A stretch of DNA of 64,000 nucleotides, from the NCBI RefSeq assembly GCF_002116635.1, contig NZ_LQPW01000167.1, forward strand, positions 1-64,000, given 5' to 3'. A program made the position numbers and the translations under genes. Position 1 is the first letter of the stretch, and each line of letters starts with the position of its first letter. Origin of the DNA: Mycobacterium szulgai. GTDB taxonomy: Bacteria; Actinomycetota; Actinomycetes; Mycobacteriales; Mycobacteriaceae. Of this stretch, positions 1-8,000 are shown piece after piece. The notes under the pieces were generated by a model, which made no database searches, was not told the origin of the DNA, and saw nothing but the letters and a program-made list of their open reading frames with translations.

Positions 1-1122
1 GGTCACCGGGGGTGGGGTGGGGGTCGTGCCGCCGGTCACCGGTTGTCCGTTGACCACAGCGTTCGTCGGCGCCCCGTACGCACCGGTTTGGGCCACCTGG
101 AAACCGACGCTGAACGACTGTCCCGGTGCGATGGGTTGTGCACCCGCCTCGGACGCCACGGTGTAGTGCGTGCCGTTCGAGACGAGCTGACCTCCCCACG
201 CGCTCGTCACAGATTCGCCTTGCGGCAGGTCGAATTCGACTTTCCAGCCGCCCAGGGCTGTGCTGCCTGAGTTGGTCACGGTGTATTTGGCGACGTAGCC
301 GGTGTCCCACTGTGAGGTCACCGTGTACGTCGCGTCCAGCCCGGTACCGGTTCCTCCCCCGGGGCCCGTTCCGCCCCCGCCGTCGGTGCTGCCCGGGGGC
401 TGGCTGGGCGTCACGTCGGTGGCGCTGGCGCCGACCTGGCCGTTGCTCCCCGGGTGGCCGAACAGCCCGGCGGTGCCGCCCAGGCCGCCAAGGCCGGGGT
501 TAGCGCCGTTGAGTCCCGCCACGGCCTGGCCACCGGGGCCACCGTTGCCGCCATTGCCCACCAGCTGACCGCCGTTGCCTCCGTTGCCGCCCGGCGCGCC
601 GGCACCGCCGGCTCCCCCGGCCCCACCGTTTCCGAACCACCCAGCGTTGCCACCGGCCCCGCCGGGCTGGCCGTTGTCGCCAGCGGCCCCGTTGCCGCCA
701 TTGCCGAAGATCAGCCCGCCGTCGGCGCCGCGACTGCCCGCCACGGTCGCGTCCGCGCCGTTGCCGAACAGGGGGCGTCCCAGCATCGCCTTGGCCGGTC
801 CATTCACCAGGTTCAGCGCCTGTTGCTCAACCTGCTGGACCAGAGATCCGTTGACCGCTTCCGCGCTCGCGTACCAGCCGGCACCCGCACTCAGGGCGCG
901 GACAAACCGGGCGTGAAACGATGCCGCCTGAGCGCTGAGGACGCGGTAATCCTGCGCGTAGGTGCCGAACAACGCCGCGATGGCCGTCGACACCTCATCG
1001 GCGGCCGCCGCCGCCACCGCCGTCGGACTGCTCAGGTTCGCCGCGCGCAATGCCGAGCCAATGTCCTCCAAATTCGCCGCCGCAGCCGACACCGTCACCG
1101 GATCAGCGATTAAAAAAGACAT
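1..1122 (-). CDS. PE_PGRS protein with C-terminal CBM2 cellulose-binding module (3' end outside window)
   Basis: The frame is open from ATG at 1122 to the window edge (374 codons seen). A GGAGG lies about 8 nt upstream of the ATG. Residues 1-95 are a PE domain (MSFLIADPVTVSAAAANLED...), which normally directs ESX-5 export. Residues about 120-235 are Gly-Gly-Asn/Ala rich PGRS-type repeats. Residues about 264-345 read like a family 2 carbohydrate-binding module, with conserved tryptophans (SQWDTGYVAKYTVTN, GGWKVEFDLP, SAWGG). A Thr/Pro linker (TPTPPPVT) runs off the edge, as before a glycoside hydrolase domain. The assignment of PE and CBM2 comes from sequence. A following cellulase (GH6 or GH12 type) is inference. 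Expected location is the cell surface or secreted. Confidence 0.85.
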   Translation of the reverse strand, partial: MSFLIADPVTVSAAAANLEDIGSALRAANLSSPTAVAAAAADEVSTAIAALFGTYAQDYRVLSAQAASFHARFVRALSAGAGWYASAEAVNGSLVQQVEQQALNLVNGPAKAMLGRPLFGNGADATVAGSRGADGGLIFGNGGNGAAGDNGQPGGAGGNAGWFGNGGAGGAGGAGAPGGNGGNGGQLVGNGGNGGPGGQAVAGLNGANPGLGGLGGTAGLFGHPGSNGQVGASATDVTPSQPPGSTDGGGGTGPGGGTGTGLDATYTVTSQWDTGYVAKYTVTNSGSTALGGWKVEFDLPQGESVTSAWGGQLVSNGTHYTVASEAGAQPIAPGQSFSVGFQVAQTGAYGAPTNAVVNGQPVTGGTTPTPPPVT

Positions 1123-1364
1123 GTCGCAATCCTCCAGCCCCATTTATCACGTTGCAAAGACGTTGCCACGTAATTATTCGGGTTTCAATTGTAAAAATTG
1201 CGTTTACGCGGCCAGTTATGAATTCGAATCTCATTCCAAAATCGCAATTACTTAGCACATTCTCAACAGCCGCGGGCGGGGAGCAATTCGCAAGCGTCGA
1301 TGCAAGCTGCGCCGGGCACCCGGTCTGCGATGGCCGGCGGATGCGGTGACCACGCGCAGATCAG
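1123..1364. promoter_or_regulatory. AT-rich divergent intergenic region
   Basis: About 240 bp between the PE_PGRS gene and the methyltransferase, which point away from each other. Positions 1150-1265 are much more AT-rich than their surroundings and contain the inverted repeat CAATT-N5-AATTG near 1188-1202. It must hold promoters for both genes. I see no coding potential and no operator I can name. Confidence 0.4.
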
Positions 1365-2495
1365 ATGTCGCCAAGGGGCGCCGAATCTGCCATGCTGTCA
1401 GCCATGGACTTACTGAAGATTTCGTCAGTTAAGGCGCTACGGGCGACGGAAGTTGCGCGACACTACCTCGCACGCCTGCGACAACGCATGGTTCCGCCTG
1501 CGGCGGCGTTGATGGAAATGATCCTGTCGGCGTGGTCGGCCCAGGCGATCGCCGCGGCCGCTGACCTCGGCATTGCCGACGCGCTAGCGAAGGGCCCCCT
1601 GTCGGCCAAGGAGCTGGCGGTCGCGGTCAGCGCGGACGCCGACGCCGTCAGTCGGCTCATGAGGGCATTGATCGGACACGGGATCTTCCGGCAACGTCGC
1701 GACGGCCGTTACGACCTGACCCCGCTCGGCGATGCGCTGCGCAGCGACGCGAAGATGTCGGTACTTGGAATGGCCAAATGGGTCGGTACTCCGCAGGAAC
1801 GAGAGCACTGGAGCCAGCTAACGCAGGCGATCCGTACCGGACACAGCGTGGTAGAGGAACTGCGCGGCAAGGCCTTCTTTGACTACCTGTCGGGCGAACC
1901 GGACCTGGCCGAAATCTTCAATCGAGCCATGACGAGCACATCCGATCTCGCCGTCGCACCGGTGGTCGCCGCCTACGACTTCAGTGCGTATACGACGGTG
2001 GTCGACGTCGGCGGCGGGCACGGTCGGCTCCTGGCCGCAGTTCTGGCCGCGACGCCGCAGGCGCGCGGCATCTTGTTCGACCAGCCGCAAGTGGTTGCCG
2101 GAGCCGCCTCAGTGCTTTCCGATCACCAAGTCACCGATCGGGTTCAGATTGCCGAAGGGTCTTTCTTCGACGACGACATACCAAGCGGCGGTGATGCTTA
2201 CGTGCTGAAGTTCATCATGCACGATTGGCCCGATGACGAGGCGGTGCGCATCCTGCACAATGTGCGCGCGGCGGCCGGCGTCGGCAAGAAAGTCTTGCTG
2301 GTCGAGCAAGTGATTCCGCAACACGACCGCGATTTCCTGGGCAAGTGGCTGGACCTGGAAATGCTGGTGCTTGGTTCTGGCCGCGAGCGCACCGCCGCCG
2401 AATACGAGCAACTCCTGTGCCGCGCAGGTTTTCAGATGACGCGGGTGATAGAGACGGTTTCACCGTTCGGCGTCATTGAGGCGGTAGCGAATTAG
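1365..2495 (+). CDS. SAM-dependent O-methyltransferase (plant OMT / CrtF-like family)
   Basis: Predicted small-molecule O-methyltransferase of 376 residues. The N-terminal half (about 45-160) is the winged-helix dimerisation domain of this family (AAADLGIADALAKGPLSAKE, then DGRYDLTPLGDAL). The C-terminal half is a Rossmann methyltransferase domain: the SAM-binding glycine motif VVDVGGGHG is at about 212-220, and the motif KFIMHDWPDDEA at about 285 carries the His-Asp pair usual at the catalytic site. The substrate cannot be told from sequence. The start is uncertain: ATGs at 1365, 1392 and 1404 are in frame and none has a clear ribosome binding site. It is convergent with the first TetR gene, 18 bp away, so it is not in an operon with it. 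Confidence 0.85.
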   Translation: MSPRGAESAMLSAMDLLKISSVKALRATEVARHYLARLRQRMVPPAAALMEMILSAWSAQAIAAAADLGIADALAKGPLSAKELAVAVSADADAVSRLMRALIGHGIFRQRRDGRYDLTPLGDALRSDAKMSVLGMAKWVGTPQEREHWSQLTQAIRTGHSVVEELRGKAFFDYLSGEPDLAEIFNRAMTSTSDLAVAPVVAAYDFSAYTTVVDVGGGHGRLLAAVLAATPQARGILFDQPQVVAGAASVLSDHQVTDRVQIAEGSFFDDDIPSGGDAYVLKFIMHDWPDDEAVRILHNVRAAAGVGKKVLLVEQVIPQHDRDFLGKWLDLEMLVLGSGRERTAAEYEQLLCRAGFQMTRVIETVSPFGVIEAVAN

Positions 2496-2513
2496 CCTTC
2501 GCTCGACGAGGGA

Positions 2514-3236
2514 TCACCCCTCAGCGACACGCCCGTCGATGTCGGTTGGCGCGGGCGAGGACAAGCCCAATCGTTGCGCCGGAGGCTGAACCGCCGCCTG
2601 CAACTGGCTGAGCGCATCCAGGTCCAGCGGAATGGAGCACAACCGGTGCGCCTCGTCGGCAGCCATGCCGAACATTTTCAGCATGTCTTCGGCGACCTCG
2701 TCAGTGGCCTGCGCCGCGTCCCGCTCCGGCTCGGCATGCAGCAACTCCCCCAGAGCCAGAATCATGCCTGCGGCAAGCGCCATCGCCAGCTGCGGATCCG
2801 TCACAGTGAGCCTGCCGGCCGCCGCCGCTGCGGCGATATCACGCTTGGCCCGCGGCCCCAACCCGCGGTTGGCAGTGATCAGGGCCAAACCGTGATTGAG
2901 CACAATACGGCTCTCCGGCTGACGAAACATTCGCCCGGTCAGCCGAAAACTGAACGCAAGTGTTTCGGCCGGGTCATCGATCGACGCCGTTAAGGCGTCA
3001 AGCAACGCCCCATGGGCGTCAAGGACCTCGTTAATGGCCGCTTCGAAAAGTTCTTCTTTGGTCTCGAAATGGTTGTAGAACGAGCCGACCCCGACATCGG
3101 CGGCCTCGCTGATGTCCTGAATCGGCACATTGAACTTGCCCGCGGCAATAAACCCCTGCGCGGCCGCGATCAACGCCGCGCGAGTGCGCTGCTTGCGCAA
3201 CTGCAGCCGGTTGGGCCGGTTCTCCACGTCAGCCAA
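2514..3236 (-). CDS. TetR-family transcriptional regulator (copy 1 of a tandem pair)
   Basis: A 240-residue repressor-type regulator. Residues 15-65 are the TetR helix-turn-helix region (TRAALIAAAQGFIAAGKF, then ISEAADVGVGSFYNHFETKE). The rest is an all-alpha ligand domain. The start is a TTG at 3236 preceded by AGGAG. The next gene upstream (3517-4221) is a near-identical paralogue: the first roughly 75 residues differ at very few positions and divergence is concentrated in the C-terminal half. A CCTAA-N5-TTAGG inverted repeat overlaps the ribosome binding site, which suggests autoregulation. Ligand and targets are unknown. Confidence 0.9.
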   Translation of the reverse strand: MADVENRPNRLQLRKQRTRAALIAAAQGFIAAGKFNVPIQDISEAADVGVGSFYNHFETKEELFEAAINEVLDAHGALLDALTASIDDPAETLAFSFRLTGRMFRQPESRIVLNHGLALITANRGLGPRAKRDIAAAAAAGRLTVTDPQLAMALAAGMILALGELLHAEPERDAAQATDEVAEDMLKMFGMAADEAHRLCSIPLDLDALSQLQAAVQPPAQRLGLSSPAPTDIDGRVAEG

Positions 3237-3245
3237 CGATCAACT

Positions 3246-3260
3246 CCTAAATGCGTTAGG
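3246..3260. promoter_or_regulatory. Inverted repeat overlapping the RBS of TetR copy 1
   Basis: CCTAAATGCGTTAGG is a palindrome with 5-bp arms and a 5-bp centre, 10 bp upstream of the TTG start. On the minus strand its arm is part of the AGGAG ribosome binding site. A version with a 3-bp centre lies in the same place before copy 2. Operator function is inferred. Confidence 0.5.
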
Positions 3261-3516
3261 TGAAAAATTCTTGACTACAGCATTCCTCGGTTATGAAGGT
3301 TTCTTCGCAAGCAGTGTAATTGATCGATCGTTCTTGAGTGAAGATTCCTCAACTATCGCCGGCCTACCTACGACGGGCGAACTTGACTGAACGTATCGTC
3401 GCCGTCGCGAGCCTTGCGCGACTGCACTCGAGCGGCCGAGCTGACCCAACTTGTCGCCGCGACCAACAGTCGGCCGCCGCGGGTCAGGTTGTGACCCGCA
3501 GCCCAACCGCAGCCCG

Positions 3517-4221
3517 CTAGGCGCGCCAGCGAGCGGCCCCGGCTCCTACCACGTCCCCGTGCGACGGCGGCTGAACCGCCGCCTGCAACTGACCGAGGGC
3601 ATCAAGGCCGACGGGGATGCAACACACCCTGTGCGCCTCCTCGGCAGCCATCCCGAACATCTTCAGCATGTCTTCGGCGATCTGGTCGGTGGCCTGCGCC
3701 GAGTCGCGTTCGGGTTCGGCCTGGAGCAATTCCCCCAGGCCCAAGAGCATGCCCGCGGCAACCGCCATCGCCAGCTGCGGGTCGGTCACGGTAAGTGAGC
3801 CGGCTGCCGCCGCTGCGGCGATGTCACGCTTGGCCCGCGGTGCCAAACCACGGTCGGCGGTAATCAGGGCCAACCCGTGATTGAGCACGATTCGACTCTG
3901 CGGCAGCGGGAACATCCGCCCGGTCAGCCGGAAGCTGAGAGCGAATCTTTCGGTTGGATCGTCGATCGATGCCGTCAGCGCATCCAGCAACGACCCGTGG
4001 GCGTCTAGCACCTCGTTGATGGCCGCTTCGAAGAGTTCTTCCTTGGTCTCGAAGTGGTTGTAGAACGAGCCGACCCCGACATCGGCGGCCTCGCTGATGT
4101 CCTGAATCGGCACATTGAACTTGCCCGCGGCAATAAACCCCTGCGCGGCCGCGATCAACGCCGCGCGAGTGCGCTGCTTGCGCAACTGCAGCCGGTTGGG
4201 CCGGTTGTCGACGTCAGCCAA
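3517..4221 (-). CDS. TetR-family transcriptional regulator (copy 2 of a tandem pair)
   Basis: A 234-residue paralogue of the gene at 2514-3236, with the same TetR helix-turn-helix (residues 15-65) and the same TTG start after an AGGAG-type site. The coding identity runs from the N-terminus well into the ligand domain. The C-terminal tails differ (SHGDVVGAGAARWRA here). Upstream DNA is also partly shared between the copies, including a TTCTTGAGTGAAG block, so the duplication seems to have included the promoter. The downstream neighbour on this strand is copy 1, about 280 bp away, so separate transcripts are likely. Target genes are not evident. The rhomboid-cyclase pair lies upstream on the same strand. 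Confidence 0.9.
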   Translation of the reverse strand: MADVDNRPNRLQLRKQRTRAALIAAAQGFIAAGKFNVPIQDISEAADVGVGSFYNHFETKEELFEAAINEVLDAHGSLLDALTASIDDPTERFALSFRLTGRMFPLPQSRIVLNHGLALITADRGLAPRAKRDIAAAAAAGSLTVTDPQLAMAVAAGMLLGLGELLQAEPERDSAQATDQIAEDMLKMFGMAAEEAHRVCCIPVGLDALGQLQAAVQPPSHGDVVGAGAARWRA

Positions 4222-4229
4222 CGATGGCT

Positions 4230-4242
4230 CCTAAACGTTAGG
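4230..4242. promoter_or_regulatory. Inverted repeat overlapping the RBS of TetR copy 2
   Basis: CCTAAACGTTAGG, 5-bp arms with a 3-bp centre, is equivalent in position to the palindrome before copy 1. Further upstream, near 4270-4322, both copies share TTGAAGG...TTCTTCA-like and TTCTTGAGTGAAG elements. These are candidate TetR operators. Inferred from repetition and symmetry only. Confidence 0.5.
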
Positions 4243-4464
4243 TGAGACCCCGCTGTTACAGCTTACCTCGATTTTGAAGGATTCTTCACACTGTTGATTG
4301 ATTGATTATTCTTGAGTGAAGCTGTCTTCAACTACTAGACGGAGGTGGATTCGTGGCACAGCACGGGGGTATTGAACGACGGATCGCGGGCGGCGCAGGT
4401 CGCCCAGAAGCCGCTAGGCGCCATGCCCAACTCAGAAAGGATGTTTGTCGGGCGGTTGCGCCGC

Positions 4465-5265
4465 TTAGGCGCTCAGCACCGGCTGCGGAACCACCTGCTC
4501 GGACACCGGCGGGCTGACGACTCGCTCCCGCCCGGCGAACATCTGTGCCAGCGCGGCACCCAGCACACCGATCGCTAGTCCGGCCACCATCGCCCACCAG
4601 CTGTGGGCAAGGAGCAGGAAACCGAACCCCGACGACATGGCCAGCATTAGGCACCGCACCCGTGTCCAGTGGATCGGGTGGCGGAAGCGGGTGGCTACCA
4701 GCACGCCCAGGATCACCGCAACGGCATGCCCCGCGTTGGTGAACTCCGCGCCGACGACACCGGCCGTCACGCTCACCGAGACCCACCAGCCGATCCACGC
4801 CGGTTGCCATCGCCGCGGAATCGCGGCGGTCAGCGCACCAAGCGCGGCGAGCGCACCGTAGCTCATGCCGACATCACTTGCCCGCGTGATCGACCACGGT
4901 AACCAGCCGAATTCCACCGCCGCCGCCAGAGCCGCCGCGACTACCAGCGTCGCCCCAACGTGGCCGACGACGAATGCCACCACCAACCGGATGGTATGCA
5001 AATGCAGCTCCGCAAGCGCAAGCAGACAAGCCAGGAACGGCATCCAGAAGTACAGCGGGCCGGCTTCGACCACGAACGCACTGCCCAACAGCGTTCCCAG
5101 CCGGCCATGCGCCAAGTTGTGCAAGTTCGTGCTGGCATGGCGGATCAGGCGATCGTGCGCCTGTGGGCTGAGCGTGAGAATCACGGTGCTGACCCAGGCA
5201 AGAGTCGCTAGATAACCGACGGTGAACCGGACCCGGGACAGCCGGGAGAAAATGCCGTAAATCAT
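4465..5265 (-). CDS. Rhomboid-like intramembrane serine protease family protein (Rv1648-type)
   Basis: A 266-residue polytopic membrane protein with about six hydrophobic segments. The pattern GMSYG near residue 134 matches the rhomboid GxSxG nucleophile motif. A His in FTNAGHAVAV near residue 181 fits the catalytic partner in a later transmembrane helix. NLAHGRLGTLLGSAF near residue 50 resembles the rhomboid loop after TM1. The length is close to that of Rv1648 (268 aa as I remember it), which lies beside Rv1647 in M. tuberculosis. The gene starts 9 bp after the adenylyl cyclase stop on the same strand, so the two probably form an operon. Proteolytic activity is inferred, since rhomboid pseudoproteases exist. 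Confidence 0.75.
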   Translation of the reverse strand: MIYGIFSRLSRVRFTVGYLATLAWVSTVILTLSPQAHDRLIRHASTNLHNLAHGRLGTLLGSAFVVEAGPLYFWMPFLACLLALAELHLHTIRLVVAFVVGHVGATLVVAAALAAAVEFGWLPWSITRASDVGMSYGALAALGALTAAIPRRWQPAWIGWWVSVSVTAGVVGAEFTNAGHAVAVILGVLVATRFRHPIHWTRVRCLMLAMSSGFGFLLLAHSWWAMVAGLAIGVLGAALAQMFAGRERVVSPPVSEQVVPQPVLSA

Positions 5266-5274
5266 CGGGTTCCA

Positions 5275-6222
5275 CTATGCATTGGAATTTGTTACATCCG
5301 GGTCATCGGTCGCTGTCAACTCTCTACCAGTCTTGAGACGATAGATCGCCAAGTCCGGCGGGATGCCAGTGAGTTTGCTGGAAAACATCGGCCTGCGGGC
5401 CCGCTTGGCGACGACGCCCAATGCGTCCAACTCGCTCTGCGGGATCAGGTCCAAGGTGGGGCTGGAAATCATGATGCCACCTTTGGTGGCCCTTTCCATA
5501 ACCCGAGCAGCGATGTTGACGTCGACCCCGAGCCAGTCGGCACCCAGTCGTTGCGGGCGGCCGGTGTGGATACCGACCCGCATGCGTGGTCGATAACCGT
5601 CCACCTCGACGGATTTCAGGGCGTCGTTGGCCGCACAGACAGCCCGCACGGCAACCTCGGGCTTACGGAACACCGCCATGATCCCGTCGCCCATCCGCTT
5701 GACGATGTGCCCGCCGGCATCCAGCAGCGGTGGCTCGACGGCACGGGCCACCTGGCGCAGCAGGGTGAGGGCCGCATCATCGCCGGCGTGCAACGACCAC
5801 GTCGAGAATGCGACCAGGTCGGTGAAAACCAGCGTCACCTCCGGATTGGCCGGCCGCCGGGAAACCGCCTCGGTCAACGCCTGCCACACCTGCAACACAC
5901 CCAGACTGACTTCCCGAGATGCCGCGTCGCGGTCGCCCAGCAACCGATCGGCGGCGCGTGCCGCGGCACGCGGACCACCGTCTCCAGCCATCGACAACGG
6001 ATCGCCGAATTCGGGATCACCAGGCAACAACCGTCGCGCGCGGCGGACGAAGGCCACCACGCCAGGGCTGTGGTTCGTGGTTCGTAGCCACCGCCCTGGA
6101 GAACGTCGGTCCGCAGCGTCTTCTGTGAGCGCGGTTGCCGTATCGTCGGGCACGCCGGACTCCGAATCCTCCAGCCCGACCTCCACTTGGCCAGGGTAGG
6201 TGGTTTTGACTAAGACAGGCAA
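5275..6222 (-). CDS. Class III adenylyl/guanylyl cyclase (Rv1647 homologue)
   Basis: A 315-residue cytosolic cyclase making a cyclic nucleotide, probably cAMP from ATP. The cyclase homology domain covers about residues 122-290. The metal-binding Asp residues are in VTLVFTDLVAFS (about 133) and KRMGDGIMAVF (about 175). The Lys of VKRMGDG is at the adenine-selecting position. GVDVNIAARVMERA (about 235) supplies the Asn-Arg transition-state pair. All catalytic residues expected for a homodimeric active site therefore seem present. The annotated start is a TTG and a shorter start is possible. The N-terminal 110 residues have no recognised domain. Length and neighbours match Rv1647, including the rhomboid-like gene just downstream. 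Confidence 0.9.
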   Translation of the reverse strand: MPVLVKTTYPGQVEVGLEDSESGVPDDTATALTEDAADRRSPGRWLRTTNHSPGVVAFVRRARRLLPGDPEFGDPLSMAGDGGPRAAARAADRLLGDRDAASREVSLGVLQVWQALTEAVSRRPANPEVTLVFTDLVAFSTWSLHAGDDAALTLLRQVARAVEPPLLDAGGHIVKRMGDGIMAVFRKPEVAVRAVCAANDALKSVEVDGYRPRMRVGIHTGRPQRLGADWLGVDVNIAARVMERATKGGIMISSPTLDLIPQSELDALGVVAKRARRPMFSSKLTGIPPDLAIYRLKTGRELTATDDPDVTNSNA

Positions 6223-6277
6223 TCAGCTGCGCCCGGCGTGTGCTGCGATCCGCGACACACGCTTCGCGGGGCCAGGG

Positions 6278-7672
6278 TTAGTGGAACAAACTAAGGAGGC
6301 CCGGTAGCAGACCGCCGACCTGCGTGCCGCCCAACGCAATGTTCGTCGGCGCGCCACCGGTGGGCGTCAAAATCAGCGTGAGGGGCTGAAGAGGCGACAA
6401 CAGTCCAGCAACAGGAACCTCGAACCCGACCGACGTGTATCCGAACCCTCCTGGCGCGGGTACCGTCTGCGTGATCGTGTCATGGCCGAAGAAGAAGCCG
6501 CCCATGGCATTAGTGGGAGCATAGAAAAGTGCATTTACTGCCCCCAACACATTTCCGTGCTGCATCGCGCTGACAAATGCCGTGCCGCTGTGTTGTAGAG
6601 AATTCATCGCGAGGTAATACGGACCCAGCGCGTCAAAACTGAGCGCAAGCGGCGCCGGCAATGCGACTGAGCCCGAGTCGATGGTGATCTGACCGGTAAA
6701 CAGGTCTTCGGTTCCGCTCAGAGTTAGCGACAAGGGGCCGAATGGAGTGCTCGCATTGATCAGCGGAATGGTGGCCGGAGCGGAATCGAGCACCGTGGCG
6801 CTGCCACCGGTTGCTCCACTGATCGGAACCCCGGTGACCGGGTCGATGACCGGGGCGGGGGTGACCGGCTCGACGACCGGAGCGGGGCTGACTGGTGTAA
6901 CGGTGACCGTAGTACCGGGGTCCGCGCCAACGGCGGTGCCCACGGTCGTGGCATCGGTGGCACCGATGGTCCCGGTGGTCACCACAGTGCCGCTTCCGCC
7001 GGATGTGGCGGTGACGCCGGTGAGGGCAGTGCCGGTGCTGATCACTGCGCCGCTGGATGCGGTGGCCACATCGGTTGCGGCGGTGCCGGTGCTGACGGTG
7101 GCGCCGCTGGATGCGGTGGTCACATCCGTTGCGGCGGTGCCAGTGCTGACGGTGGTGCCGCCGGAGGTGGCCGTCGTCGTTCCCGACGTGGCGATGCCAG
7201 TGCTGCCGGAGGCAGCCGAGGTGCCCGAGCCGGCGGTAGTCGTGCCGACGGTGCCGCTGGTTGTCGTCGCAGGTACGCCGGCAGAAACGGTGCCTCCCCC
7301 ATGACCGCCAACAGGGCCGGTCGGGATCACTGCGTGACCCAGTAGTGCGACCGCGGGGGCATTCACGGCGTTTATCAGCACCTGCTCGGCGTTGGCGATT
7401 TCAGAGCTGAGGTATGCGAGCGCACCGGAACTCACCGCGCGAGCGAACTGGGCATGAAACGCCGCAGCCTGTAAGCCGAGGGCTTGATATTGCTGAGCGT
7501 ACGACGTCAGTGCCGCTGTGACGGCCGCCGACACCTGATCCGCAGCCATAGCGACCAGACGTGTCGTGGGTGCCGCAGCCGCCGAATTGGCGGCGCTCAT
7601 CGCCGAACCAATGTTCTCCAAACTCCCCGCCGCTGCCGTCACGACTTCTGGTGACACACTCAGAATCGACAC
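6278..7672 (-). CDS. PE-family protein with Thr/Ala/Gly repeats and conserved C-terminal domain
   Basis: 464 residues from a GTG start with GAGG upstream. Residues 1-95 are a PE domain (MSILSVSPEVVTAAAGSLEN). Residues about 120-250 are a low-complexity Thr/Ser/Ala/Gly region built partly on a repeated GTAATDV-TASSGA-VST unit. A Pro/Val-rich linker follows (PVVEPVTPAPVIDPVTG). The last 170 residues form a folded-looking region starting STPFGPLSLTLSG and ending LPGLLSLFH, a C-terminal domain I associate with other PE proteins. It sits where PE17 (Rv1646) is found in M. tuberculosis, but that protein is shorter. Likely exported through ESX-5; function unknown. Confidence 0.85.
   Translation of the reverse strand: MSILSVSPEVVTAAAGSLENIGSAMSAANSAAAAPTTRLVAMAADQVSAAVTAALTSYAQQYQALGLQAAAFHAQFARAVSSGALAYLSSEIANAEQVLINAVNAPAVALLGHAVIPTGPVGGHGGGTVSAGVPATTTSGTVGTTTAGSGTSAASGSTGIATSGTTTATSGGTTVSTGTAATDVTTASSGATVSTGTAATDVATASSGAVISTGTALTGVTATSGGSGTVVTTGTIGATDATTVGTAVGADPGTTVTVTPVSPAPVVEPVTPAPVIDPVTGVPISGATGGSATVLDSAPATIPLINASTPFGPLSLTLSGTEDLFTGQITIDSGSVALPAPLALSFDALGPYYLAMNSLQHSGTAFVSAMQHGNVLGAVNALFYAPTNAMGGFFFGHDTITQTVPAPGGFGYTSVGFEVPVAGLLSPLQPLTLILTPTGGAPTNIALGGTQVGGLLPGLLSLFH
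7047..7154. repeat. Two tandem 54-bp repeat units inside the PE gene
   Basis: Two adjacent 54-bp units, 7047-7100 and 7101-7154, differ at only a few bases. A third degenerate unit lies just left of 7047. Each encodes 18 residues of the Thr/Ala/Ser-rich linker and keeps the reading frame. Copy number could vary between strains. Confidence 0.75.
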
Positions 7673-7982
7673 AGCTGGCCTCCTCTTTACTCAAGAAGAA
7701 AACAACCGGGTAGAGCTCGGAAACCCAAAGTGTACTCTCCGCGATCCTTTCGTGGCCAAAGTATTTTTTGCCCTATTCCGTCGTACGGACGACCATTTCG
7801 CCGGCGTCTTGCCCGACCTTGGCCAGCCACCGGCCCCGGGTTGGCCCGTGCGCCGGAACTCCCGTCATACCGCCTGATCACGGCACTGACACGCCGGTGT
7901 GGACGGCGGATAACACCACCTGCGACCATCCGCCGAAATCGTAGACAACGTGCGTTGTCAGCGTTTATCGTGAGCGCAAATT
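7673..7982. promoter_or_regulatory. Divergent intergenic region between the PE gene and the MpaB-like gene
   Basis: About 310 bp without a convincing gene. It must carry promoters for both flanking genes. The one clear element is the GACAACG-TG-CGTTGTC palindrome near its right end, listed separately. Confidence 0.4.
7944..7959. promoter_or_regulatory. Perfect 7-bp-arm palindrome upstream of the MpaB-like gene
   Basis: GACAACGTGCGTTGTC has 7-bp arms with a 2-bp centre, about 41 bp upstream of the ATG at 8001. Size and position suit a TetR-type operator over the promoter. No regulator gene adjoins it, so the cognate factor is unknown. Confidence 0.55.
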
Positions 7983-8000
7983 ATGCGCATGGAGGCCGTG

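Noticed and set aside
7010..7154. Possible CRISPR-like array
   Set aside because: The repeats are adjacent 54-bp coding units of a PE gene without spacers.
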